Below the pieces are notes generated by a model. That model saw only the letters and a list, made by a program, of their open reading frames with translations, was not told the DNA's origin and ran no database searches. A stretch of DNA of 64,000 nucleotides, taken from NCBI RefSeq assembly GCF_037975245.1, contig NC_092567.1, positions 10,236,714 to 10,300,713 on the forward strand, read 5' to 3'. How positions within the stretch are numbered: the stretch's first letter is position 1; the number at the start of each line of letters is the position of its first letter. This DNA comes from Apostichopus japonicus. Lineage: Eukaryota > Echinodermata > Holothuroidea > Aspidochirotida > Stichopodidae. The position numbers were made by a program, and so were the translations under genes. Below are positions 1 to 12,700 of the stretch, in pieces.

Positions 1-540
1 AGGGGTGACGGTAAAATGGTAGATATGGGCGTCACAGACATACCTCCATATCTATAAAATGTTGCTTTGATAAGTAAAAATAGGTAAACTTGTGTTACCG
101 TCAAGTCAAAGGCACCCCTCCTCCTATTCATACAGTTCGGTGCCACTGTTAGCGTATAGTTGTCAACGCGATAAAGACAGGTCATAATTTGTTGCATGTC
201 GTTATTTGAAAAGCAGCAAATTCGTCATTTTGATCCTTTTTGTCCAGATTTAACGTTAGAATCACTCGAAAACTCGAGAGAGATAAAGTAGATATTGGTC
301 GTGCTGTCCTTTCAGAACCACCGTAAATGGTTCATCAGTGTTTAAATACGAACTTATGTTAATGTTCTAGGGAGAGGACAAGGGAAGGGGGGGGGGAGGG
401 TGGAGCAAAACTGTTCTTGTAGTTAATGTGATTAGATGTACGTGTATATTGTATATCGTCAAAGCAATCCAGCACGCACGTGAATTGATTTGTGATTTTT
501 TAAGATCCAGGAATCACCAGATGTTCATTGAGTCGATTTA
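1..540. other. Unannotated AT-rich DNA
   Basis: I see no gene, RNA gene or recognisable transposon end here. The only notable point is a run of about nine G at 390-398 inside a purine-rich patch. Short open frames on both strands lack any family motif. Confidence 0.6.
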
Positions 541-548
541 TATTGAAA

Positions 549-898
549 CAGTGGCGTAGGAAGGTACTTTTGAGTGGGGTGGGGGGCTGAAGACTGATGG
601 CCGGCCTGGGGGAGGTGTCCCCCTCCCCTTTGGAATTTTTTGCATTTCCAGGTAGCCTCAGATGCAATTTGGTGCAATATAGCACACTTCAACACCCACT
701 CCATTTTTTAAACTTAATTTTGTATTTTCACCAGGCCTTAGATGCAATTTGGGGCTCCAAATGAGATTTGTTTTTCTCATTTGGAATTGAAAAAGGGGTT
801 TTCTGACTTGCGAAGCGGGGGGCGGAATGATACTTCCGCCCCTCCACATTTTTCACTGGGGGGCTGGCGCCCCAGCCCCCCCGGTTCCTACGCCCTTG
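549..898 (+). mobile_element. hAT-like MITE, family A copy 1
   Basis: The element starts CAGTGGCGTAGGAAGG and ends TTCCTACGCCCTTG, so its ends form an imperfect inverted repeat. It is flanked by an exact 8-bp direct repeat, tattgaaa, at 541-548 and 899-906. Eight-bp target-site duplications with CAGTGGCG-type ends are typical of hAT elements. At 350 bp it is too short for a transposase and must be non-autonomous. The interior has two similar sub-blocks (gcctcagatgcaatttggtg and the related text at 735-750) and G/C-rich tracts. Three other copies in the window are close to it in sequence: 21011-21323 (reverse), 30017-30387 and 31683-32007. Confidence 0.9.
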
Positions 899-906
899 TA
901 TTGAAA

Positions 907-1602
907 TGGTCCACTGCAGGGCGAGGGAATCGGGCCGGAAATGGGGAACGTTCTCCACACTGTTGTGTGAAAATCGTAAATGTACCCATTTCATTAATTA
1001 ATGGAAAAGTGTCCTTTTTTTGTTCAATTTACATGGTTTGTTGTTGAGAAATTAATAAATATGCGATTAAAAGTGCTCTTTTGTATGAAAGTATTCAAGA
1101 ACTGGCATTTGCGGTAGAGAACTCACAGAGGGTCCGTTTGGTCGGAACGTTTTTAAGTTATTCTGTGGTTGCCCCATTAATAGTCACAAGTCCCACAGCT
1201 GATGAAGGTGCAAGAGTAGATGTTTCGTATTGTTTTTGTTTCTTTCTGATATCATTTTATCTTTCTATTTTCTACCATATCAACTATCGTTATATTATGG
1301 TGAAAACTCATCATTGTTACTATTTAAATGTTGCCTTCAATTCCATAGCTTCGAGTCAGTCGATTCCGATCAACGAATAAAAAGACGTTTTTTTTATCAT
1401 TTGCATCGTCTGCAGAAACAAAAATAATGTACTTCACGTGATATTTCGCAAGTAAGGTAAATATTGGCAATGTCTTTCCCCGCATCTTGGGTTTTTCTTA
1501 ACAGTATTTACATGTTACTATTTATCCAAAGTAGGACTGGACACTATATGATCCATGTGTACTGCTATTCAGGTCTTATGGAATCAAACGTATTCGGATG
1601 GA
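907..1602. other. Unannotated DNA
   Basis: Nothing recognised. Two overlapping open frames around 1081-1427 are hydrophobic because the DNA is T-rich. They carry no motif, and I do not call them genes. Confidence 0.5.
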
Positions 1603-1857
1603 ACGCTTGAGTCATATACTGTGTTGTGTTTGGTCGATTGAGTTATATACTTTACTGTGTTTGGTCGATTGAGTTGCATACTTTACTGTGTTTGGTCGAT
1701 TGAGTTGCATACTTTACTGTGTTAGGTCGCTTGAGTTATATACTTTACTGTGTTTGGTCGATTGAGTTATATACTTTACTGTGCTAGGTAGATTGAGTTG
1801 TATACTTTACTGTGTTTGGTCGATTGAGTTATATACTTTACTGTGCTAGGTCGATTA
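1603..1857. repeat. 31-bp tandem array
   Basis: About eight head-to-tail units of 31 bp follow the form tttggtcgattgagttatat plus actttactgtg. Units differ at a few positions (gcatact for atatact, ctaggt for tttggt). No open frame runs through it. It looks like an ordinary minisatellite. Confidence 0.9.
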
Positions 1858-1860
1858 ACA

Positions 1861-4829
1861 ATGCTGGTAGCTGTGATACTGATTTAATATTTTACTAGAT
1901 TAATCCTAGTTTGTTTTCTCTCTTCTAATAAAATTCCACCATCCGACAAATACTATCATGAACCATAAAATATCTTTACAAAGCGCCCTCAATTTGGCAT
2001 ACTATGGCATGGGGCTTATGGTGATTATGTAAATATTGAATGAATATTAATCTTACGTTATCAATTTGTCAATAAAACAACCCTCCTCATAAGTTTCATA
2101 TATAAACAGACATTAAGTCTGGTCCAATACCCTGGTGAGTGTTGTTAGTAAGTAAAAAGTTCACAAAACTTGTTGTTGACATTGTGTAAATATATCTTTA
2201 TTGCTTAATATCAGAGGAGAAGATAAGGTTACTAGGTTATAAAGTAGTCAGCTGAAAAAAGATTAGCCTATCAGCGACAAACAGATTTGATATATATAGT
2301 GGCTGATAACATTTACCTGAGACATTGATCAAACAAGTCACCCTCGGTACGTTTATTTTATGGAAAAAAACGTAAATTGGTACCTGGTACAAGACACGAG
2401 ATGTACACGTAGTTATTTGCAAAACCTTCCGTGTAGAACAACTTCTAGACCTCATTTATATCAAAGAACTATGCCTCAGGATACCAAATTTCACGTCTAA
2501 AATGTTACTTTTCTGGGGAGCCTTTTCTCAATCCTGAATTCACCTGCAGGTCGATTGACAGCGGACGATGCAAGACAAATTTCAATACTTCGAAGCTATC
2601 CTTTACACATTACACTTGAAAGTACCATAAAAGCGATCAGTATTTGTCTCTAAACATGCTAGAGTAGTCGAATAATGGTCACCCATGTCCATTTTGCGTT
2701 GCTCTGCTACCCTAATATCATTCCCCTATTTGACACATTATATAGTCTATTTATCCATTATTACTGTCTTGACAGGCTTTGAGTACTTTTGAAAACATTT
2801 ATTGAATTTAAACTATTGACATGCTTCCCTTCATTAAAATCCTGTTCAGAATAAAATAGAAAAGAGCAATAGTTTCGGAGGCTGGACCTGGACTGATCTG
2901 CTTTACAAATCTAGAAGTGTCTAGCTTGATCAATTGTAATTATATTTTTAAAATGATATAAATATTCAGTTCTATAGTCCCATTGTAAAGGGTACATCAT
3001 GAGTCATTGTTACTCATCATTACTGATATCATATTACTACCCTATGTATTTCATACAGTGATTTACTGTAACATATTGACACGAGCAATGTCACTCATAC
3101 ATTATTACCAGAGATTTGCTTAGAACTCTTGTACGCCCGATACATATCTTTCGGCGTCACAGCAACGTTTTTGCAGTACTAGAAATAACTTCCTGTCCAA
3201 AACAAATATAATGTGTGTTTTAACTAAAAATATATTGGGCTTATATCGATATCCGTATTCATTACACCCAATTTTTTGTAAAGTATAATAATTCCCTCTA
3301 CCTTATTTACTATACGACTCAACCGAAGATAGGTGACAACGTGTAGTTTTAAACTACGTTCAATTCAAACTTTAGCCTAAGCGAATTTACATAAACTGTC
3401 TTTCAACGACATGATACAGTAACACAGCATAAAAACAAGTTCTGGACGAATGGAAGTGGAATAAAAAGAAGAATATGATACATAAAATAATAATTTAGAG
3501 TTGGAAGTACGCTGTGACTAATCCGAAATGCTTCAAGTTTCTGGATCTGCTGTAAAATCTTTATTTTAGAGGGCGCTTGATATTTACCCTAGGTCAGTCT
3601 CATCGCGGGAGTTCTTTCGGTAATTCTTCCGGGGCTCCTTAAAGCTATATGACACATATTGACAGTACCCTCGAATAAGCGACTGGAGAGCCACATTGAA
3701 ATCAAAATGACTCGATCAAATATCGAACGACTTTATACTTTTGAGTTCACTTTTTGCCTTCTTGGCGTGTATAACTTCAGTTCATCATTCCTTACGAGTC
3801 AATAATAATCAACCTATCTATTTAATCTGACAATATTTCAGTAACTTGATCCTTTAAAATGCTATATTTAGTTTAATAATAACCATCACTTTACCATAAC
3901 TAACCTTTTTGTGTGCTGCTATTAACCTTATTGGGGGCGTATGACAATTTCGGTGTAAAAGCGACCACCATCGCGCGACGAATAACTTTTACTTTCGAGG
4001 GCGCTTGACCATCTCATTCAGATAAAAAGTGAAATTGAAACTAATCAGATCAAACACCAAACTTGGTTGTGAGTGTATTGAATAATCTGATAAATATTGA
4101 TTACTCTGATCAATGTCGAATAACCTGACATATATTGTGTATTGATTTGTCTCATTGAAGGACTTGAGAACACGACGATGAATGGTATAACCGGATTCAA
4201 TTCTCTTTTTGCAATAATACTGAAAGATCTCTGTCTAGGTGGAATAGGGTTTTGTCTATTGTCCTCGTTCTACCAGATACGGCGAAGAGTTTTAAATCCT
4301 GAGGAGTGCTGGTGTGTTTGTGTGTGTGTGTCGGGGGGGGGGGGCAAGCTTCGAGTGGTAGTGGTGTTTGTGGGGAACGACCACACAGTGACATATAAAC
4401 TTTCCAGGGAAAATTTTATCTGTGAATTCCGTACCACAAAATTCAGTATTGAATGTTCTGTTTTAACAAAAGAGAGCATTCTAATTGATATTGTATTAAT
4501 GTATTCAGCAATATGGTACATCATAATATAAACAGGGCGTATTTTACAATCTTACAAAATGTATACGGGGTCATTTATATTAGAAAAGAGCATTTCGTAT
4601 TACAAAGAGGGTCACTTTTGCGAGTTGTAACTTAATTATTATAATTTGATTTTAATTAAAATTGTTAATTGAAATTGATTATCATTTAATTTCTTTATTA
4701 TTATGTAATATCTAGCGCCCCCCCCCCCTTCCCTCCCCTCACCAAACATATCGCTGTAAGCCTCATGCAAGTGCTCTGAATTATTTCAATATTACTATAT
4801 GGTTGTACCAAAAGGCTACCGTCGAAGTA
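1861..4829. other. Unannotated AT-rich DNA with a GT/G microsatellite
   Basis: No gene or transposon end is recognised in this 3-kb stretch. A (TG)n tract followed by about twelve G sits at 4316-4344, and a C tract lies at 4718-4727. The 129-residue open frame at 4142-4531 runs straight through the microsatellite, which argues against it being coding. Confidence 0.5.
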
Positions 4830-5800
4830 AATGGCAGTAAAAAGTTCACAATGATACTTGTTGCTGCCACTATACAGTGTACGTAATCTTCAGTAAGGTC
4901 ATTGTGCAACAAAGACATGCTAAGTATTCTAAATAATCAACAGGAAAGGATAGCCAATCAGAGACAAGCAGAGTAGATTATGTATTTGATCAAATTTACA
5001 TTTATATAATAAATATCAGACAATCACCTTAATTGATCAATGGAAAGAGTATTATAACAGAGGAGGTTTATATACAAATATATATAAACCACTTAAAACA
5101 AGTTAGGGTTAGGTTTAAGCTAACCAAGACATGACGAATTGAACATTTCAAAGCTGTATATAACACATATCAAGTTTTGGTTTATTACCATAAAGGTGTC
5201 ATTGTCTATAATTTGCTATAAAACTCAAATAATGGTCATCCATGTCCACTATTTATAATTACATTAATCTATTCCATTCTAAACATTTTCCTCTTTATAC
5301 ATTATCTATCTGAGCCCATTCTAAGCCACTTGATAATCGGGAGTATCCACTGTATCGGATTATCTGTGACATGATACACCCAATCAGACATGGGCGTACA
5401 CACGGGTCACCCCTTGTACCCCTGGAAAATCTAAGCATTATAAAAACCAGCAATAATTACTCAACATGATACGCTCCTGCACTCCGGAAAAAATAATGTT
5501 TTCGATAAGAAATGAATATCAGAGAAAATTCAAAATCTGAAAAGTGAAAATGACCCAGTTCAAGACCCAGGATTCCCAGCAGGGCTTAGAATACATTTCG
5601 GAGTAATTTAATTGCTTCCTCTGACAGGTGTTTTCGTGCTTTAAACTCTCTACAGGCAGTGGAGTAGCCAGAAGGGTGGGAAAGATGGGGTGGAGGCAGG
5701 GGCGTTTCCCCTACCACAAACATTTTCGAGGACGAAACGGGTTAAGAACTAAAACAAATATAAAGGCTAATAAACTTTATTTTTATGAGAAATGAATATC
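4830..5800. repeat. Diverged segmental duplication, copy 1
   Basis: Landmarks recur in the same order about 1.6 kb further on. These include aatcttcagtaaggtcatt, gatagccaatcagagacaag, tctgagcccattctaagcc, and the run around cctctgacaggtgttttcgtgctttaaactc with the following cccctaccacaaacattttc. The partners lie in 6460-7400. Many substitutions and indels show that the duplication is old. A hAT-like end, CAGTGGAGTAGCCAGAAG, begins at about 5656, but no partner end was found. Confidence 0.7.
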
Positions 5801-5929
5801 ATAAATAATCGATAATTATGAGAGAATATGAATTAGCCATTGAGTACACGTGGATAAATGAGATGATAACGGAATTGACCTCAGTTTTCATATTTTCTAA
5901 TAAAACGAACGATCATAATTTGCCTATTG

Positions 5930-6025
5930 TGGTATGTTTATTTGGGTATTTGAGCGCCTTTGAACAACTTTTGTTGATTTTGGCGCTATATAAATATTTT
6001 CTGATTGATTGATTGATTGATTGGT
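5930..6025 (+). mobile_element. 3' end of a LINE (L2/CR1-like) or of a SINE using such a tail
   Basis: The text gcgcctttgaacaactt, then ttttggcgctatataaatat, then (ttgattga)n is the stem-loop plus short tandem-tail arrangement seen at the 3' ends of L2/CR1-type LINEs and the SINEs that copy them. No reverse-transcriptase frame is left upstream, so this is a 5'-truncated fragment. Confidence 0.55.
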
Positions 6026-6459
6026 ACCACGTGACCTATTCGTGTTCATTGTCTCCTTATACAGTGTCAGATGGTTTAATCGAGAAGGTGGAGGGGGAGG
6101 TTGGTGAACATCGAAGACAGTGGGACATGTATCAAAATATCGCTAAGATTATGTCCAAGATTTTAATACGGAAGAAGTGGATGACTGGCCATGGCGTAGG
6201 CTATGTGACATTTATTTAAGGGGAATACCGACAACATCTTGGTGAGAAACTCTTCTCTGTGAAGCACGTATCAAAATTTCAGTAATTAGCGTTTACAACA
6301 AAAGAGCACTTTTTAATAACATATTTTCATAAATTTTTCAACAAAATGGCACATTTAATACTTGAAGGGCACTTTTATATTACAAAAATTGAAAAAAGTT
6401 CTTATTTTATAAAAAAGGAGCATTTTTTATGATAGAAATCGATACCCAGGCAGACACAG

Positions 6460-7400
6460 TAAATGACAGAACAAGATTCGCAATATTGGTTGTTGTCATT
6501 GTATGACTTAGATAATCTTCAGTACGATCATTAGTGAAATGAGATATGCTAAGTAATTTAAACACAGGGATAATTAGCCAATCAAAGACAAGCAGAGTAG
6601 GTTAAGGTTCTCATAAAATTAACATACAATAAAGACCTAACAATCCAATTCACTAAAAATGTATAATGATATCGATGTACACAACAAGATATAAAAGACT
6701 GAGAAATCCAAAGCTTCACCTGACACATTACAATTATGGCGGTTATAACCATAATCAGTATACATCATTGGCAAGAAAAGTAGATTTATGGTCTTCCATA
6801 TATACTTGTGTACACTTGGATTCAACTACTTCCCTCAAACATGTCTCCTCTTTGACACATCCTATCTACTTGAGCCCATTCTCAGCGTCTGGATACCGCG
6901 GTTAGTGTACTTGAGCGAATTCTCAGTCACTCCATGCACCATATTAGAAATTTACATATTGGACGTTTGCAATAAGGGGGAGGGGTAGATCAAAGTAGTA
7001 ACAAAGTAAAAGGAATATCTCAAAATGCTACAGCTTTCGGGGATTTGTCCCCCCCCCCCCCTTAAACCCTACTCGGGCTTCCAAACACATTTCAGTAAAA
7101 CGCAATTCTTCTCTGGAATGTATTTTTTACTATAAAATGACTATCAGGGAACATTAGATATCTGAACAGTGCAACTAGTGCAGCTAAAGTACCAATGATA
7201 CCCACTAGGGCGTAGAGTACATTCGGGAGTCTCTTAATTCCTCTCTCTGACATGTGTTTTCTTGCTTTAAACTCGATACTAGCTTTGGCGTATCCAGAGG
7301 GGTACGGACAGGGGGTAAGGCCCCTTCCCAACACCAACATTTTTTGGGGACGCAACGGGGTTGAAAAAAAGGAAACTTGACAAAGGAAAAATAAATAGCC
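6460..7400. repeat. Diverged segmental duplication, copy 2
   Basis: This is the partner of 4830-5800. Shared landmarks are aatcttcagtacgatcatt, ttagccaatcaaagacaag, acttgagcccattctcagc, and ctctctgacatgtgttttcttgctttaaactc followed by ccccttcccaacaccaacatt. It contains a run of about 13 C at 7050-7062. There is no coding evidence. Confidence 0.7.
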
Positions 7401-8393
7401 ATGATATATATGATACTGCGTAGGCTACACGTTGCTATAGTACGGCGTAATCTGCTTCTGGTCAGAGTTTCCCTCATAGTAGCACACTAAGCATAGATCG
7501 AGATTTCATCGACCAAGTTAACTTTGATTCAGTAATTGACACTTCTAGACAAAGTTTCCTGCGTCATGTGGTACCGGCTTGTCGTTTCTAATATAAACAA
7601 TATTTCTATTTGAGTCACTGATATATCACCTGCGTATATACCTGCCTATATACGAACTATTGTGTATTGTAAATGTGTTTCATCGTTAATATCTAAAGTA
7701 CCATAGCAACTGGGAGAATAGCAACACGAGCCTTCTTCCCTCCCCTACCCCTCCCATTCTTTCCCCTCCCCTCCCCTAAATTGTATTGAAAATTGCTTGC
7801 GTTTTATAGAACACGCAAGCAAAGTCGTATGCATAAGAGTTGATGTGATGTAATGATAGCACCGTTTTGCATCTAAGCACTCTTACCGAAACACCTGACA
7901 AAAGGAGAGGGGTGATCAGGGGGATACAGTCTGGGGGGCCTCGCAACCGTATTGCGGGCCCGGGAAAATATGGAGGGGCTATACAAAAATATGGGATATG
8001 TGACCAGTGTAAAGAGAGGGACAGGCATTGTCCTCGGGGCCCGACCTGGCTCCCGACGCTCCTACAGTTGAGTGCGAAAGGGTGGGTGTGGGCGTGTGGG
8101 CCATGGCCCCATCTCGAATCGTCAGTCGGAGAGAAATGGTTCAGTCTTTGGATTTTTGCAATCAACCGGGTGAGATGTGAACCCTTTCTATGGTTGTATC
8201 ATCACCCCCGCTTTACTAAAGTATTTATAAAAATAAGTAACAAAAATTAGTAAAACATTGCGTTGAGAGTTACTTATATTGACCTGCTTAATAGTGTAAC
8301 TATTCCTCAGAATGAACAATTTTTATGTCTAAATTTTCATTCTATTTTCCTGGGTGGAGGATCTCCACAACCCAACCTCATAACATTTTATAA
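7401..8393. other. Unannotated DNA
   Basis: Overlapping open frames on both strands (7776-8165 minus, 7867-8250 plus) sit in a locally GC-rich patch. They show no family motif and no splice context, and neither is supported as a gene. A CCCCTCCC-rich tract lies at 7737-7778. Confidence 0.5.
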
Positions 8394-9622
8394 CCCAGTA
8401 CAGTCCCCCTACTCCATAAAGTACAGTCCCACTACTATAAAGTACAGTCCCGATGCTCTATACCTTACAGTCCCCCTACTCTATAAAGTACAGTCCCCCT
8501 ACTATATAAAGTACAGTCTCCCTACATTATAAAGTACAGTCCCACTACTCTATAAAGGAAAGGCTCCAACTATATAAAGTTCAGCCCCCTACTCCATAAA
8601 TTACAGTCCCCTACTCAATATAGTATACAGTCCCATAATGTATAAAGCACAGTCCCCCTACATTACAAAGTACAGTCCCACTACTCTATACAGTACAGTC
8701 TCCTACTCTATAAATTACCGACCCCCTACTCTAGATAGTCCCTTACTGAATATAGTGTACAGTCCCCTACTGTATAAAGTACAGTCCCTCGACTCTTAAA
8801 AGTACAGTCCCCCTAAATCATAAAGTACAGTCCCACTACTCTATACAGTACAGTCTCCTACTCTATAAATTAGTCCCCCGACTCTATATAGTACAGTCCC
8901 CTACATTATAAAATACAGTCCCACTACTCTATAAAGGAAAGTCTTCAACTCTATAAAGTTCAGCCCCTACTCCATAAATTAAAGTCCCCTACTCTATTTA
9001 ATACAGTCCCATAATGTATAAATTACAGTCCCCCGACTCTAAAAAGTACAGTCCCCCTACTCTATAAAGTACAGTGCCTTACTTTATAAAGTACAGTCCC
9101 CTACTCTATAAATTACAGTCTCCTACTCTATAAAGTACAGCCCCCTACTCTATAAAGCACAGCCTCCTACTCTATAAATTACCGACCCCCTACTCTAGAT
9201 AGTCCCTTACTGAATATAGTGTACAGTCCCATACTGTATAAAGTACAGTCCCTCGACTCTAAAAAGTATACAGTCCCCCTACATTATAAAGTACAGTCCC
9301 ACTACTCTATACAGTACAGTCTCCTACTCTATAAATTACAGTCCCCCGACTCTATATAGTACAGTCCCCATACTATATAAAGTACAGTGCCCCTACTACA
9401 TGTAGTACAGTCTCCTACTCTATAAATTACCGACCCCTCACTCTATATAGTACAGTCCCTTACTGTATAAAGTACAGTCCCCCGACTCTATAAAGTACAG
9501 TCCCCCTACTATATCAAGTACAGTCCCCCTACTCTATACAGTACAGTCCCCTACTCTATAAATTACAGTCCCCCGACTCTATATAGTACAGTGCCCATAC
9601 TCTATAAAGTCCGTCATCCGTA
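8394..9622. repeat. 22-bp tandem array (tacagtcccc repeat)
   Basis: About 55 irregular units of roughly 21-23 bp follow the form tactctataaagtacagtc plus 1-3 C. Units vary in the number of C residues and in the word after tactctata (aagt, aatt, cagt, tagt). Blocks of several units recur; for example the order around 8690-8790 is repeated around 9160-9260, which suggests duplication of multi-unit blocks. There is no open frame of length. Confidence 0.95.
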
Positions 9623-9724
9623 TCTGCTTCTAACTTAATCAGTAGGAAGTTTTAACCCCCCTCCCCCCCCCCCCCATAAAAAAACACACACAAACACAGC
9701 TTTCATATCCTCTGCACGCCACTG
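9623..9724. mobile_element. Orphan hAT-like right end
   Basis: The segment has a 14-C run and an ACACAC tract and ends ...CTGCACGCCACTG, which read in reverse is CAGTGGCGTGCAG, a hAT-type terminus. No matching left end with a target duplication was found. The 22-bp array to the left may have grown inside this element. Confidence 0.4.
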
Positions 9725-9979
9725 CGCTTTTGCACCATACTATGGTCTAACTGGAGCATTGTAAAGTTTTTTGAATGAAAGAAAAGTGATATTCTCATTT
9801 TTCTCAAACGATTTAGAAATTAATTGGACAATATCTAAACCTTTTCATACAAATACGGGGCATTGATGATGACTTTAACTATAACTGAGTTCTTCCGTTC
9901 ATTGAAATCCTGTCTTACTGAAGTCTATCAACAACAAAGAACTGGCAGGAACGATCAATTTGAATAGAGAAAACATTTT

Positions 9980-10058
9980 TTGGTTCTAGAACGGGACTCG
10001 AAACACGGACCCTTGCAATCCTAATGTTACTTGTTAGAATCTCGCTCTAGCTCCTTAA
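9980..10058 (-). mobile_element. tRNA-derived SINE fragment
   Basis: Read on the minus strand, the segment gives a tRNA-like order ending in gtttcgagtccc, a near-perfect polymerase III B box. It is preceded by attaggattgcaagggtc, which resembles an anticodon arm. The A box is degenerate. Part of it lies in a duplication (see 10000-10200), and it is probably an old SINE head and not a functional tRNA. Confidence 0.35.
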
Positions 10059-10200
10059 ATCTACACACTATTTTGTCAAATTGTTTATAATTTCTTTACT
10101 TTTTCCATATTAGTTTAATGAACAGCGGTTTAACGTTTTTTTTTCATAAACGAATCTATAGTTTCTTTTCAAGATATATTCAGAGTTGTAGTTTCATTCA
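10000..10200. repeat. Upstream duplication unit 1, copy 1
   Basis: Words such as tttgtcaaattgtttata, catattagtttaatgaacag and cttttcaagatatattcaga recur in order at 11870-12040 in diverged form. The 5' flank of the NACHT gene is therefore assembled from duplicated blocks. Confidence 0.7.
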
Positions 10201-11869
10201 CACAGTTTGCGTGCTTTACATGCATATTAAGCACATAGGACAAAATACATCGGAAACTTACAATGTTTGCGTATTAGAGTAACTGAGAGCAATGCATTTA
10301 CGTACATTAGGTACCTTTGGACGTCTGATATGACAGAATAACCACAACAAGGTATAAATATCAGATATGAATTGTATCATCAAATAAAGTCTTTGATTGT
10401 GTAAACTATAAAACATGAACTTTGAAACCAGTTACAACTATAGACTGATTCCTACCGATATCTATTTAGCGTCCAGGATCGTATGTTAGAACGTCACATG
10501 ACCTACACGACGCCATCTTGTCAACTGGATGTTCTTTATACCTGTTTCCGTCTGTTCTACTTTCGTGATTTTCGTCAGTTATTTAAGGATTAAAGGATTC
10601 TAGACATAAATTCTACTCTGGATGATAAATCTACAAAGTGATGATCGTACTGGTAAGTAACGTACAGGAGACAGTAATGGTGTGAAGCTAAATTGAAGGG
10701 AATAATTTTGAGCTCATGTTAGTCAAACTCTTATTATGTTAATCCTGGTTATTTATAAGTTCATTCATGCAGCTACAACATATCTCTTCCAATCAGAACA
10801 TGTGCTATCATTTCACTTTATTGCTGTCAGACCAGAACATAAATCTACTAACAGTGAGTCCTGTCCAAGCAGACATTTAGAATTGTAATAATTTCATAGC
10901 AGGCCTTGCGCCTTTAGGCTTTGTTCTAAATTAAATGAATGAATCGGGATTAAAATCTTTTATAGATTCCTCAAGGTATAGGCTTATTTTCAGCTTGCAA
11001 TAATATGCATGAGAGATATGCAGTTGTCTTACTTTCTATTCGTATGGAACATGGCATACATTATGTGGGAAATATATTGACCATTGAATAAGTTTTACAA
11101 AAATCTAGTGGGAAGTTCATAGAACATGGTCTAAGTTAGGCATATATGTGGGAAGTAAAGAGAATAGTGAATAAGTTAAAATAGACTCACCCGGTGGGAA
11201 TGTGGTTCTATGATCTCAGTTGAACCACGTCGAAACATTACAGTATTTATAAACTCTACAAACTTCCTGATAATCGGGAAGAATATTAATATTAAAACAA
11301 TAGAATATACATATTAAGTTGAAGAATTTAACTGATTTTTAAGATTTTTTGTTTTGTATCATAGCAATCACGTGACTGATATTTTTGCTTTATCTGGGTG
11401 ACCAAAACAATGCATGGTAAATGTTATTTTACTGAAATTATTAGAGAAATATAAATCATGTGAGATTCAAACTAATATAGCTCATTAAGAACCGTTACAA
11501 TTATTTTCCTCTACCCGAGGTCTCAGTCGTGCCGCTTAAAGCAGCAGTTTAACTTAGGCTAACAATTTTAACCTGGTAGGCTGATAATATACACAAGTAT
11601 GTGTATTGATAACAGTGGGTCATCTTTCTCTCTAATTTCATAAAATAAAGATTACTGATAGAATAAATAATGAACTTAACTTTATCCTCAACGATAACAC
11701 TTCGTCATGTGCACGCTTTATATTGCTATATTATACACATTAAAGACTATGCACTAAGATTCGTTTAATCGTTTCTGAGAAGCGGTGAAAATAAATAAGT
11801 AAACTATAACTGTCCCTGTCTATCTGCTGTCTCTTCTGGTGCTGCCTTTCTACATCATCCGTCTGTCCT
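10201..11869. other. Unannotated AT-rich DNA
   Basis: No open frame, RNA gene or transposon end was recognised. The segment lies between the two copies of an upstream duplication and may hold distal regulatory DNA of the NACHT gene, but nothing in it shows this directly. Confidence 0.4.
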
Positions 11870-12040
11870 GAATACATCTGAGAACCCGTAACGTTACAAT
11901 ATCTACACTCTCTTTTGTCAAATTGTTTATAGTTTCATTGAGTATTTTCATATTTGTTTACTAAACAGTAATTTTACGTTGTTTCCAATTTCGTAATCGA
12001 ATCTGTCGATTTCTTGTCAAGACATATTCAGATAAACAAG
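11870..12040. repeat. Upstream duplication unit 1, copy 2
   Basis: This is the partner of 10000-10200: tttgtcaaattgtttatagt, catatttgtttactaaacag and cttgtcaagacatattcaga appear in the same order. It runs directly into the 40-bp tandem array. Confidence 0.7.
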
Positions 12041-12475
12041 TCATTAATAACATAGGCTATTTACTGTTATACTAAACATGCCAATCCATTAATAACACAG
12101 GATATGAACTGGTATACTAAACACGTCATTAAAAGCACATGCTATGTACTCATATACTAAACATGTTATTAATAACACAGGCTATGTACTGATATAGTAA
12201 ACACGGCATTAACAATACAGGCTATGTACTGATATACTAAACAAGTCATTAAAAACACATGTTATGTACTGATGTACTCAACACCTTAGTAATAACACGG
12301 GTTATATACTGATAAACTAAATACGGCATTAATAATACAGGCTATGTACTCATATACTAAATACGTTATTAATAACACAAGCTATGAACTAAAATGCTGA
12401 ACACGTCATTAATAACACTAGCTAATATGTAATAATATACTAAACACGGCATTCATAACATTGGCTATGTACAGT
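12030..12475. repeat. 40-bp tandem array
   Basis: About eleven units have the form cattaataacacaggctatg plus tactgatatactaaacacgt. Units diverge by 10-25 percent (ggc for gtc, aca for cag). There is no coding frame. The array lies about 1.5 kb 5' of the NACHT gene start. Confidence 0.9.
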
Positions 12476-12549
12476 TTTTAGACGTTGCTCTGTAAAACGA
12501 ACTGACTTGCACTTTAATACAAAGTGTTCTCGAACCTTTGAAAAATTTA

Positions 12550-12700
12550 CCAGCAACTACAAAACAATGCAGCATTTGACGTTTAACGGAATAGGAATGA
12601 TGTAATTATTAGATTCACTATTTTATTCATATAAAAAAAAAAAAATTCGATGGGCAGGAACTGTACTCAAAGGACTCCTTCGTCATAACAGATATACTGA
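12550..12700. repeat. Promoter-proximal duplication, upstream copy
   Basis: The order aaaacaatgcagcatttgac, ggaatgatgtaattatt, cgatgggcaggaactgtact and actccttcg matches 13383-13545, which leads straight into the proposed first exon of the NACHT gene. The upstream copy has no matching ATGGAGCTG exon. This suggests that the gene's 5' region was duplicated and one copy decayed. Confidence 0.65.

Noticed and set aside
5101-5116. gttagggttagg as telomere-like repeat
   Set aside because: Only two units, isolated.
7776-8250. Overlapping 127-129-residue frames on opposite strands
   Set aside because: No motif, no splice context, GC-rich patch that disfavours stops by chance.
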